From: Campylobacter concisus
GTDB taxonomy: Bacteria; Campylobacterota; Campylobacteria; Campylobacterales; Campylobacteraceae
Length of the DNA: 64,000 bases
NCBI RefSeq assembly: GCF_003048775.2
Contig: NZ_CP049272.1
Span: forward strand, 992,001 to 1,056,000
Direction: 5' to 3'
How positions within the stretch are numbered: position 1 is the first letter of the stretch; the number at the start of each line of letters is the position of its first letter. Positions 16,757-25,111 of the stretch are shown here, piece by piece. The notes under the pieces were generated by a model. It searched no databases, was not told the origin of the DNA, and saw only the letters and a list, made by a program, of their open reading frames with translations. Made by a program: the position numbers and the translations under genes.

Positions 16757-17748
16757 TAGCAGATCCTTGGTAGTAGCTCGCCCTTTGGCGGCTCGAGAAA
16801 TCTTCTTGATTTATAGGCGTTTTCGATGATGACGCGCTCGTTTTTAGCTTCCATTACCTCGCCTATTATCATCGCGTTTTTATCAAATTCTCGCAAAATC
16901 ACAAGTGCGTCCTCGGCCTGGCTCTCATCAACTGCTATCACAAAAGTACCCTCATTTGCGAGCTCATAAGGCTCAAATCCAAATAGCTCACAAACACCCA
17001 TCACTTCGTCTGCGACCTTGATATTTTCTTCAAAAACCAAGATGTCAAATTTACTAAATTTAGCCCACTCGTTTAGTACTGCACTTAGTCCGCCTCTTGT
17101 CGCATCACGCATGCACTGCGGCTTTATGCCAGCGCTAAATAGCTTTAAAGTAACCTCTTTTAAGCTCTTGCAGTCACTTTTTAGATCAAGTCCAAGCTCA
17201 AATTCTTCTCTTGCTGCTAGTACCACGCCGCCGTGTCTGCCAACATCTCCAGAGATTAAAATTTTAGCCCCAGCTTTTAAATTTTTAAGCTCCACGCCTT
17301 CGCAAACTATCTCGCCGATGCCTGCTGTGTTTATGAAAATTTTATCGCATTTTCCCTTTGGTACGACCTTTGTATCGCCACAAACTACGCTCACACCGCT
17401 ATCTTTACAAGTTTTTGCAAGCGAGCCAAGCACACGCTCAAGCTCTTCTATACTAAGCCCTTCTTCGATGATGAGCGAGCAGCTTAGGTATTTTGCGCTT
17501 GCTCCAACCATCGCTAGGTCGTTTATTGTGCCGCAAGCCGCGATCTTGCCGATGTCGCCACCATTAAAAAAAATGGGAGTTACCACAAAGCTATCAGAGC
17601 TAAATGCGATCTTGCCGTTTAAATTTAATATCGCTGAGTCGTTGCTCTGCCTTAAAATTTCATTATCAAAAATTTTAAATATCGTCTCGTTAATAAGCGA
17701 GTTCATCTCCTCGCCGCCGCCGCCGTGACTTAGCATTATCTTTTTCAT
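16756..17748 (-). CDS. hypE: Hydrogenase maturation protein HypE (carbamoyl dehydratase)
   Basis: HypE, 330 residues, receives a carbamoyl group from HypF on its C-terminal cysteine and dehydrates it to the cyanide ligand of the NiFe site. The N-terminus KKIMLSHGGGGEEMNSLI and the DATRGGL motif (CMRDATRGGLSAVLNE, ATP site of the PurM-like fold) are typical. The chain ends in LLPRIC, so the essential terminal Cys is present. It lies 8 bases after hypD and overlaps hypA by one base. Confidence 0.96.
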   Translation of the reverse strand: MKKIMLSHGGGGEEMNSLINETIFKIFDNEILRQSNDSAILNLNGKIAFSSDSFVVTPIFFNGGDIGKIAACGTINDLAMVGASAKYLSCSLIIEEGLSIEELERVLGSLAKTCKDSGVSVVCGDTKVVPKGKCDKIFINTAGIGEIVCEGVELKNLKAGAKILISGDVGRHGGVVLAAREEFELGLDLKSDCKSLKEVTLKLFSAGIKPQCMRDATRGGLSAVLNEWAKFSKFDILVFEENIKVADEVMGVCELFGFEPYELANEGTFVIAVDESQAEDALVILREFDKNAMIIGEVMEAKNERVIIENAYKSRRFLEPPKGELLPRIC

Positions 17749-17756
17749 TAAATTCC

Positions 17757-18848
17757 TTAACCAACTCTTGCGTATTTAAAATATGCCGCACAAGCGCCCT
17801 CGCTTGAGACCATGCACGATCCTATCGGATTTTGCGGGTTGCAAACCTTGCCAAAGACTTTGCACTCTGTTGGCTTTGCTAGCCCTCTTAAAATTTGCCC
17901 ACAAATGCAAGCCTTGCTCTCGCCAGCGCTCTCTATGCTGCAGTCAAACTGCACTCTGGCGTCAAGGTAGGCAAACTCATCTTTTAGTTTCATGCCGCTT
18001 TGCGCTATCTCGCCAAGACCTCTCCAGACAAAGTCGCAAGGCTCAAAATACTTAGCGATAAGCTCTTTTGCCTTGAGGTTACCCTCTTCTTTGACCGCCC
18101 TTGCGTACTCGTTATAGACTTCATAAGTGCCTGCGTTTTGCTGACGGACTAAATTTAGAACACTTGCCATGATATCAAGCGGCTCAAAACCACTAATGGC
18201 GATTGGTCTTTTAAACTCATTTGCTAGCTCTTTGTAAATTTTACTTCCAGTGATGACGCTTACGTGGCTTGGGCCTAAAAATGCGTCTATCCTCACGTTT
18301 TCATCGCTCATTATAGCTCTAACTGGAGCTGGGACTGTTACGTGATTTATGTGAAAATATAAATTTTTAATGCCCTCTTGCACCACTTTTTCAACTAAAT
18401 TTGCGCTCATTGGCGTTGTAGTTTCAAATCCGATCGCAAAAAATATGACCTTTTTGTCTGGATTTTGCTTAGCTATATTTAGCGCATCAAGTGGCGTGTA
18501 AAGTGCTCTTATGTCGTGTCCCTCGCCGCGAAGCTTTTGCAAGCTTGTCTTTGAGCCAGGCACTCTTAGCATGTCAGCTAGCGTGCAAAAGATCACATTC
18601 TCCATGCTAGCTAGCTTACAGGCCTCGTCTATGCGGCTCTTTGGCATCACACAAACTGGACAGCCTGGGCCGTGGACGAAATTTATATGCTCTCCAACTA
18701 AGCTTGGCAGTGCAAATTTCATAATGCTATGCGTATGGCCGCCACAAATTTCCATGATACTTAGGGGCTTTGTGCTCTCTTTTTTTATGAGTTTTGAAAG
18801 GGCTAGGATTAAATTTTTATCGCGAAAGTCATTGATAAGATCCATCAA
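17757..18848 (-). CDS. hypD: Hydrogenase maturation protein HypD
   Basis: HypD, 363 residues, the scaffold with HypC on which Fe(CN)2CO is assembled. Visible signatures are MEICGGHTHSIMK (about residue 33), HGPGCPVCVMP (about 59), GFETTTP and the C-terminal cysteine region holding the [4Fe-4S] cluster (CSIESAGESKACICGQILRG and CKVFGKVCNPQNPIGSCMVSSEGACAAY). The ATG at 18848 or the next codon, 18845, may be used. It overlaps hypC by a few bases and is followed 8 bases later by hypE, so co-expression is expected. Confidence 0.96.
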   Translation of the reverse strand: MMDLINDFRDKNLILALSKLIKKESTKPLSIMEICGGHTHSIMKFALPSLVGEHINFVHGPGCPVCVMPKSRIDEACKLASMENVIFCTLADMLRVPGSKTSLQKLRGEGHDIRALYTPLDALNIAKQNPDKKVIFFAIGFETTTPMSANLVEKVVQEGIKNLYFHINHVTVPAPVRAIMSDENVRIDAFLGPSHVSVITGSKIYKELANEFKRPIAISGFEPLDIMASVLNLVRQQNAGTYEVYNEYARAVKEEGNLKAKELIAKYFEPCDFVWRGLGEIAQSGMKLKDEFAYLDARVQFDCSIESAGESKACICGQILRGLAKPTECKVFGKVCNPQNPIGSCMVSSEGACAAYFKYARVG

Positions 18849-19084
18849 ATTTTCCCCGCGTTCATATCATCAGCGATCTTTTGATAGACCTCTAAGCTCT
18901 CAAGCGCAAACTGCGTATCGATCTTTTGCATAGCGTATCCAACGTGGATTAGCACATATTCGCCAACTTTTACTTCTTCAGAGATGAGATCTAGGCTTAC
19001 CTTTCTAGTAACGCCCAATGTCTCAACGGTGGCAACGTTATTTTCATCTATTTCTATTACTTTTGAAGGGATTGAGAGGCACAT
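18845..19084 (-). CDS. hypC: Hydrogenase maturation chaperone HypC/HupF
   Basis: Small chaperone of 79 residues. The N-terminus MCLSIPSKVIEID carries Cys2, which after Met removal becomes the ligand for the Fe(CN)2CO group moved between HypD and the hydrogenase large subunit. The conserved VGEYVLIHVGYAMQKID segment is present. Its start abuts the hypB stop (19084) and its stop overlaps hypD, so hypBCD are tightly coupled. Confidence 0.95.
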   Translation of the reverse strand: MCLSIPSKVIEIDENNVATVETLGVTRKVSLDLISEEVKVGEYVLIHVGYAMQKIDTQFALESLEVYQKIADDMNAGKI

Positions 19085-19896
19085 TATCTTAGCTCTTTTT
19101 TAAATTCCAAATAACTTATCCATTTATCAATGCCCTCACCTGTTTTGCTGTCTATCACAAAGATGTCAACCTTTGGATTTAGCTTTCTAGCGTCATTTTT
19201 CACTCGCTCGATGTCAAAGTCAAAGTGTGGTGCAAGCGAAGCTTTTGTGATGAGAAGCACATCAGCAGCCCTAAACATCACTGGATATTTGCTCACCTTA
19301 TCATCGCCCTCTGGCACTGAAAGAAGCACAGCATTAAAATGTGAGCCAACGTCGTAGCTTGCAGGACAGACTAAATTTCCAACATTTTCTATAAAGACTA
19401 GATCAAGCTCGTTTAGTGGCAGGTGATGAAGCCCTTCATGCACCATAAATGCATCCAAGTGACAGGTCTGACCTGTACTTATCTGATGAGCTTTTGCGCC
19501 AGCTTTTACTATACGGTCGGCATCTTGATTGGTTTCAAGATCGCCCTCAACAACGCCTATTTTAAACTTACCAGCCTTTATCGTAGCCTCAAGAAGCGTG
19601 GTCTTACCAGCGCCTGGGCTACTCATCAAATTTACACAAAGTATCTTTTTCTCATCAAGATGAGCTCTATTGTGGGCGGCCTCTTTATCGTTTTCAGAGA
19701 GAATTTTCTCTATCACGTCTATGGTTTTGCTCTCGTTTAGCACAGGGTGTGCGTGAGCCTCATGGCTATGCTCATGTGCGTCATGAGCGTGATCTGTATG
19801 TCCATCATGAGTGTGTGGGTGCGAGTGAGTGGTGCCATTAGCGTGAGTGTGAACGTGGGCGTGATTACCCATTGAACAACCGCAATCTTTACACAT
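19084..19896 (-). CDS. hypB: Hydrogenase nickel incorporation GTPase HypB, His-rich
   Basis: GTPase of 270 residues that supplies nickel to HypA and the hydrogenase. The N-terminus begins CKDCGCSMG, a metal-binding Cys motif like CxxCGC, followed by 16 histidines between residues 12 and 50. The G domain has the P-loop SSPGAGKTT at about 92-100, and the conserved metal-site segment TGQTCHLDAF. The His-rich tail implies nickel storage or buffering in addition to insertion; that function is known for His-rich HypB proteins and is inferred here. It is the first gene of hypBCDEA, with a 170-base AT-rich gap before it that probably holds its promoter. Confidence 0.96.
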   Translation of the reverse strand: MCKDCGCSMGNHAHVHTHANGTTHSHPHTHDGHTDHAHDAHEHSHEAHAHPVLNESKTIDVIEKILSENDKEAAHNRAHLDEKKILCVNLMSSPGAGKTTLLEATIKAGKFKIGVVEGDLETNQDADRIVKAGAKAHQISTGQTCHLDAFMVHEGLHHLPLNELDLVFIENVGNLVCPASYDVGSHFNAVLLSVPEGDDKVSKYPVMFRAADVLLITKASLAPHFDFDIERVKNDARKLNPKVDIFVIDSKTGEGIDKWISYLEFKKELR

Positions 19897-20066
19897 TTTT
19901 TCATCCTTTTTTATTAATTTATGGAGATTTTAACTCTTAAATTTAAAAATAAAATTAAAATTTAGGAGTTTTTGCAAATAGATCAAAATTAATTAATTTA
20001 TTTAAATTTTTATTTAAATTTAAAAATATAAATGAAATTTGCAAAAGAATTTTGACTAAATTTACT

Positions 20067-20672
20067 TTACTCTTTTTGCCTAATCTCATCCAACTTATCA
20101 AAATTTTCATCACCAAGTAGTTTTTTACTATTTTTTTGGGCATTCTTTTGGATTATTAGATCCTTTAGTCTAGCTTTGCCATTATCCATCACCATCAAAA
20201 CAGCATACGCATCAACGTCTTCTTCTCTCATTTCATCTTCAGTATTAGCTGCACTATCAGGTGACATATAAAAGTGCTCTATGCCGTATTTTACGAGCGA
20301 GTAGCCGTCATATCTACCAGCTAAAAACACTCCATTTTCTGGCTTGCTTACACTAAATTTTTCAAAGCTGTAAGTACCATTAACATCTGGCTTTAAAACA
20401 GCATAAACTCTAGCCCCATCTCTTACTCTATCATCGTATTGGTCGATATAGCGGTCATCTTTATCATTTTCGTCAAAATTTCTTGAATGAAAATTTGAAA
20501 ATTCATAGTTTAAATCAACATAGTTTCCGCGAAAAAGATCTCTTGGATCATAAAGATTTACCCTTACTCTTACCTCTTGTCCAAAATAAAGCGGCATAAG
20601 CGCGTAGCCAAGCATAATGCCAATAAGCGAAATTTGAAAAACTACAGCTACTATTAATACTTTTATCTTCAT
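20067..20672 (-). CDS. GDYXXLXY domain-containing membrane-anchored protein
   Basis: Protein of 201 residues with an N-terminal membrane helix (VLIVAVVFQISLIGIMLGYALM). The family motif, named GDYXXLXY, appears as GNYVDLNYEFS near residue 50 in DPRDLFRGNYVDLNY. The rest is predicted to be periplasmic. It overlaps the DUF2157 gene by 4 bases, and the two families are regularly found as a pair. Function is not known. Both genes sit inside the hydrogenase/hyp locus, yet nothing in their sequence relates to hydrogenase. The C-terminus (LGDENFDKLDEIRQKE) is charged. Confidence 0.8.
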   Translation of the reverse strand: MKIKVLIVAVVFQISLIGIMLGYALMPLYFGQEVRVRVNLYDPRDLFRGNYVDLNYEFSNFHSRNFDENDKDDRYIDQYDDRVRDGARVYAVLKPDVNGTYSFEKFSVSKPENGVFLAGRYDGYSLVKYGIEHFYMSPDSAANTEDEMREEDVDAYAVLMVMDNGKARLKDLIIQKNAQKNSKKLLGDENFDKLDEIRQKE

Positions 20673-21928
20673 TTTTTACGTCCTTTTCTAGCGACAACTA
20701 GCACTATGAAAGCAAACACCATAAATAGCGCCGTAGCACCAATATAATCACCTATAAGTTGGAAATACCTCACGGCTGCAACCAAAAATATCATACAAAG
20801 ACCAAGTTTTAACTCACCCTTTTTGATAAGAACCGCAGCTGTTATGATATTTGCGAGCGAAAAAAATATATTTGCGTAGCCAGGACCGTAGCTAAAGACA
20901 AATGGCAACGATACGAGCAGTGCCCCAAGCAGCAAGCCACTCTTGTTTTTTTCTTTAAAAAATAGTGCAAAATAAGCAACGCTAAATAAAATAAAGACAA
21001 AGCCAAAATTGCTTTTAAAAAACGACTTCACAAACCAAAGCTCTTCATCTCCAACCTCAAATAAATTTCTTTCTTCAAATAAAAATAGACAAAATAACAA
21101 CACAAAAACGCCAAAATTTTTACCAAATTCTTTCGCAAATGCACCAAGCCCTACTCTAAATTTATCTAGTAGCGGCGAAATGCTAATAAGTAAAAGTGCA
21201 TAAGATAGCGATACAATCGCAACCATCGGAAGTCCAAACAAAAATCCATAATCAAATATCGCTCTAAAACCACTAATGTAGCCGCAAAATGAAATGATGT
21301 ATATAAAAATATCTATAAAAAGCACAAAAGCAAGCCATTTTGAGTCGTCTTTGTAAAGCGTATATGCGCCAAGCACTATAAAAATGATAAAGCCAAAGCC
21401 AAAGTCGCTCTGATAAGCTATCATAAAAAACCAAACTGTCGCAAAGATAAGGCTTTGGGCTACCAACACACCTTTTTTACTAGCAAAAGAAACCGCAAAC
21501 GCTCCGATACTCCAAAGCAAGATACCGCCGCTTGGCTCATCACTAATGTTATAAATTTGAGCAATAAGCGCAATCGCCGCACCAAAGCAGAAATTTCCAA
21601 GAAAAAACATCGCCGTTGATAGATTTTCCTTTCCCTTTGCGAGATAGTAAATTCCACCAAAATTTACAAGCCCAAGCACAAACAATACAAGTGCTAAACG
21701 TCCTAGTCTTGGTATCTCTTCCCAATTTGCACCAACGAGCGTAAAAAAGGCTAGCGCAAAAAAGAGATATGCTACGAGTTTTAAGACAAAACTTATCTTG
21801 TCACTATGGGCATCAGGGTCGATGTCATATAAATTTGCTATTTTTATAGCAGTCTCTTTATCGACTATGCCGTCACTTTGCCACCGATCCAGCTCTTTTG
21901 TTAGAAAAATTCTATTTAAAAAGTTCAT
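20669..21928 (-). CDS. DUF2157 domain-containing integral membrane protein
   Basis: Inner-membrane protein of 419 residues. The N-terminal region (residues about 9-75) is the DUF2157 domain, with LDRWQSDGIVDKETAIKI, and at least ten hydrophobic segments follow to the C-terminus. Function unknown. It overlaps the GDYXXLXY gene by 4 bases, and its ATG shares a base with the stop of the degraded nhaA reading frame (TAATG), so it now sits in translational coupling range of a decayed gene. It interrupts what would otherwise be a continuous hyd-hyp locus. Confidence 0.8.
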   Translation of the reverse strand: MNFLNRIFLTKELDRWQSDGIVDKETAIKIANLYDIDPDAHSDKISFVLKLVAYLFFALAFFTLVGANWEEIPRLGRLALVLFVLGLVNFGGIYYLAKGKENLSTAMFFLGNFCFGAAIALIAQIYNISDEPSGGILLWSIGAFAVSFASKKGVLVAQSLIFATVWFFMIAYQSDFGFGFIIFIVLGAYTLYKDDSKWLAFVLFIDIFIYIISFCGYISGFRAIFDYGFLFGLPMVAIVSLSYALLLISISPLLDKFRVGLGAFAKEFGKNFGVFVLLFCLFLFEERNLFEVGDEELWFVKSFFKSNFGFVFILFSVAYFALFFKEKNKSGLLLGALLVSLPFVFSYGPGYANIFFSLANIITAAVLIKKGELKLGLCMIFLVAAVRYFQLIGDYIGATALFMVFAFIVLVVARKGRKK

Positions 21929-22392
21929 TATTCACACTCTCTTTTATAAGATATACAAAACACTAAATTTCCAGCAAGTGTCTTAAATGTCGTATTTATG
22001 TCCATTGACACTGCCTTAGTCTTTCAACAAAAAATATAATTGTGATTTAAAATATAAAAAAATACAGAAGCTAAAATGCCACCGATGATAAAAATTTTTA
22101 GCAAGGTAGCTTGGGCCAGACTCCTAAGCTTTGCTTTAAAAATTTCTCGCTTAAGCCTAAACCCAAGTAAAAAGAAAAAAACGGCAATCAAACTATCATT
22201 TACCAAAAGGATAAGGGGCTTTTGTATCGGCGATCTGCCAAAATTTAGCCTTGTATCGATTTGTAAAAATGAGTTATAAAAACTGCTTAAAAAAACATTT
22301 TCAAAGATAAAAGCCACTAAAGCAGCAGCGATAGGAAAGATACCACCGCTAGCTTCACCTATAAAAAAATCCCAAAAATTCCTAAAACACAT
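21928..22392 (-). pseudogene. nhaA: nhaA Na+/H+ antiporter remnant
   Basis: The first 122 codons encode the N-terminal part of NhaA: FIGEASGGIFPIAAALVAFI, then LLVNDSLIAVFFFLLGFRLKREI, which matches the conserved NDALMAVFFLLVGLEVKRE region of the antiporter. A TGA then ends it at 22024. In the same frame past the stop, a stretch reading AVSMDINTTFKTLAG resembles the next conserved NhaA region (SMATDIAF...LAG), after which the frame ends in TAA joined to the DUF2157 start. Full NhaA is about 380 residues, so roughly two thirds is gone, including the catalytic Asp pair. Non-functional as an antiporter. The match to the post-stop part is weak and is inference. Confidence 0.78.
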
Positions 22393-22408
22393 AAAGACCC
22401 TTAAAAAA

Positions 22409-22822
22409 CTAAAACCTAGGAATAGCTGCCCTTGTGAGTTTAGAAAATTTTACACCCTTTAAGCCGGCGATCCTTTCAGCAAAGCGTTCAATTTTGCCAG
22501 CCTCGCCTCTTATTGAAATCGTTTCTAAGCAGTTATGGTGATCGACATGAACATGGTTTGTGCAGATGATTTTCACATCAGAGCTATGCTCTATATCCAT
22601 CTTTTTATTCACCAAATCGTTGTGATGATGCATATAAATGAGCGTCAAAACCCCGATCAACTCCTCACTAGCGTCCTTCCAGCTATCACTTACGATCTTT
22701 TCGCGTATCAAATCCCTCGTAAATTCGCTCCTAGAAGCGTAGCCTTGTTCGCTAACCTTTTTATCTAGTTCGTCTAGTAACTGACTAGGTAAAGAAACAC
22801 TAAAACGTATAACACTATCCAT
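22409..22822 (-). CDS. nikR: Nickel-responsive transcriptional regulator NikR
   Basis: NikR, 137 residues from [12 protein letters not shown]. An N-terminal ribbon-helix-helix DNA-binding domain (residues 1-45) is followed by an ACT-like metal-binding domain. The four high-affinity Ni ligands of E. coli NikR (His76, His87, His89, Cys95) align with His79, His90, His92 and Cys98 here, at exactly the same spacing ([10 protein letters not shown]). An in-frame ATG at 22861 would add 13 residues but is less likely. Codirectional with and just after hypF, so probably co-transcribed with the hydrogenase operon. In Helicobacter NikR controls nickel import, urease and metal genes. Its targets here are not visible directly; the left-edge import locus is a candidate. 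Confidence 0.95.
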   Translation of the reverse strand: MDSVIRFSVSLPSQLLDELDKKVSEQGYASRSEFTRDLIREKIVSDSWKDASEELIGVLTLIYMHHHNDLVNKKMDIEHSSDVKIICTNHVHVDHHNCLETISIRGEAGKIERFAERIAGLKGVKFSKLTRAAIPRF

Positions 22823-22867
22823 TTTCTGCTCCTTTCTTGTTTGATTACCGTTTATAATCATTATACA

Positions 22868-25111
22868 TCACTTATTAGAAAATGTGGATAAATAATAATA
22901 AATTTGCCCTAAATTTACGTTAGAATCGTTGCTACAGAATTTTTTATTGATATAAAATTTTAAATTTACTTTAGTAAATTTTTTGTAAATAAGTTCGAGT
23001 AAAGTCTTATTTTGAAAAACTCCGCCGCTTAGTAAAATTTCCATTTTTTCTTTTTTTGAAATTTCAAAAATAATATCAGCCAAGCCATTTATAAATGCCG
23101 TTGCAGCCACTCTTGGCTCATCTTTTAAAGCACTTTTAAAAGCTTCTTTAAAGCCGATCACTCCATCATCTAGGCTAAATTTATAACACACATCTAAATT
23201 TTTATCATAAAGTGCTTCAAGTCTCATACCACTCTCGCCCTCAAAACTCGAGTGGAAAAGCCCACAAATAATCGCCCCAAATGCGTCAAATATCCTACCA
23301 ACTGAGCTAGTCTTTACTAAGTTTAATCCTTTTTGCTCCATTTTTTTAAAATTTGCAAGCATTTTTTCATCAAAATTTACTAGAAATTTACGTCCCTCGT
23401 CCTCAAGAGAGTATTTTAAAATAATAGAATATGCGATTAGATAAATATTTTTGATGCTGTTTTCGCCCCCAAATAGGCTAAATTCATCAAAGTGATAAAC
23501 TCGCTCGTAACTCTTTTTATCTAGCCTAAAGACCTCGCCACCCCAAATTTTGCCATCTTCCCCGTATCCAGTGCCGTCAAAACAAAATCCAAGATACTCT
23601 TTGTCTACTAGTTCATTTTCAAATATCACGCTTAGCAAATGTGCGTAGTGATGCTGCAAATGAACTAGCTCAAAGCCCTGATCCTTTGCCCATTTTGTAT
23701 TTAAAAAATTTGGATGCAGATCGGCTATAACTTTGTCTATTTTTAGATCATAAGTCGTTTCAAAAAGGGTAAAAATATCCTTAAATCTATCAAAAGTCGC
23801 TACGTTTTTTAGATCGCCGATATACGGGCTAATCATCAAAAGTCCGTCTTTGTATATACAAAATGAGCTTTTTAGCTCGGCTCCAAGGGCTAAAAATGTC
23901 CCTTTTTGCTTAAAATTTGTATGGATGAAATTTGGATTTAGCCCACGGCTCGTTCTTGTAAAAATCGGCTCATCACCAACGCAAAATGCGATACTATCGT
24001 CACTCGGTGAGTAAATTTCTCGGTCGTGATCAAGGTAAAAGTCTATGACATCACCTAGTTTTTCTCTTAGCTCGCTCTCATCTTTTATCACGACTTCACC
24101 TGAGATGTTTGCGCTAGTTGCGATGATGTCGTGCTCTAAATAATCAAAAAGCAAAAGATGTATGCCACTAAATGCGAGCATGACGCCAAGCTTATTTAAA
24201 TTTGGTGCGACACTTTTTGCGATATTTGAGCCGTTTTTTGCTTCAAGTAAGACGATCGGCTTTAAATTTGAGCTAAGAAGCTTTGCCTCCGCCTCTGAAA
24301 TTTGCGCTATTTTTCTAGCATTCTCTAAATTTTTACTCATCAGAGCAAAGGGCTTGCTTGAGCGGTGTTTTCTAGCTCTTAGCTCGCTAACTGTGCCTTC
24401 ATTTGTCGCGTCACAAACCAGATGAAAGCCACCAAGCCCTTTAATGGCTAAAATTTTGCCCTCGTTTATGAGCTTAGCTGCCTCTTTGGCTGCTTCATTT
24501 TTGCTAGCCAAGACTTTGCCAAATTTATCTTTTAGATAGAGTTTTGGTCCGCAGTTTGGGCAAGATATCGGCTCTGCGTGATAGCGGCGATTAAGCGGAT
24601 CTTTGTACTCGCTCTCGCAAAATTTGCACATTTTAAACTCGTTCATCGTCGTATTTATCCTGTCGTAGGGCAATGCTTTGATGATGGAAAATCTCGGTCC
24701 GCAGTTGGTGCAGTTTATAAATGGGTATTTGTAGCGTGGATTTGTGGGGTCATAAAACTCGCGTAAGCAGTCATCGCAAAGCGCGTAATCAGGCAAAATT
24801 GGCGCTTGCTTGGTCGCTGACTTTGAAGCGATGATCTCAAGCTTTTCATAAATTTTATCTATCTTAAATTTCTTTAGTTCATCAATCCTAGCAAGGGCTG
24901 GCAGCTTCTCATAAAGCTCTTTTTCAAAAGCCAAAAAGCTGGCCTCTTCGCCACTAAAATTTAGCTTCACGCCCTCGTCATCGTTGTAAATTTCACCAAC
25001 AAGCTTAAAATTATGCGCCAAAGTATAGACAAAAGGTCTAAAGCCCACACCTTGGACTAAGCCTTTGATCTCATATCTAAAGCTTGATCTCAACGCCAAA
25101 TCCGGGGTCAA
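22868..25111 (-). CDS. hypF: Carbamoyltransferase HypF
   Basis: HypF, 747 residues, makes the carbamoyl-adenylate that becomes the CN ligands. Domains in order: acylphosphatase-like (YEIKGLVQGVGFRPFVYTLA, about residues 13-32); two zinc-finger motifs (CDDCLREF with CTNCGPRF, then CKFCESEY with CPNCGPKL, about 113-190); YrdC-like (about 200-380); and a Kae1-like carbamoyltransferase domain with HHYAHLLSV and C-terminal LLSGGVFQNKTL. It overlaps the upstream hydE by 35 bases, so the start is coupled to that gene. All motifs are intact. Confidence 0.96.
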   Translation of the reverse strand: MTPDLALRSSFRYEIKGLVQGVGFRPFVYTLAHNFKLVGEIYNDDEGVKLNFSGEEASFLAFEKELYEKLPALARIDELKKFKIDKIYEKLEIIASKSATKQAPILPDYALCDDCLREFYDPTNPRYKYPFINCTNCGPRFSIIKALPYDRINTTMNEFKMCKFCESEYKDPLNRRYHAEPISCPNCGPKLYLKDKFGKVLASKNEAAKEAAKLINEGKILAIKGLGGFHLVCDATNEGTVSELRARKHRSSKPFALMSKNLENARKIAQISEAEAKLLSSNLKPIVLLEAKNGSNIAKSVAPNLNKLGVMLAFSGIHLLLFDYLEHDIIATSANISGEVVIKDESELREKLGDVIDFYLDHDREIYSPSDDSIAFCVGDEPIFTRTSRGLNPNFIHTNFKQKGTFLALGAELKSSFCIYKDGLLMISPYIGDLKNVATFDRFKDIFTLFETTYDLKIDKVIADLHPNFLNTKWAKDQGFELVHLQHHYAHLLSVIFENELVDKEYLGFCFDGTGYGEDGKIWGGEVFRLDKKSYERVYHFDEFSLFGGENSIKNIYLIAYSIILKYSLEDEGRKFLVNFDEKMLANFKKMEQKGLNLVKTSSVGRIFDAFGAIICGLFHSSFEGESGMRLEALYDKNLDVCYKFSLDDGVIGFKEAFKSALKDEPRVAATAFINGLADIIFEISKKEKMEILLSGGVFQNKTLLELIYKKFTKVNLKFYINKKFCSNDSNVNLGQIYYYLSTFSNK

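Noticed and set aside
19932-19970. 13-bp inverted repeat (one G-U pair) between hypB and the GDYXXLXY gene
   Set aside because: Its T-run is on the plus strand, against the direction of both genes, and AT-rich repeats of this kind are common here.
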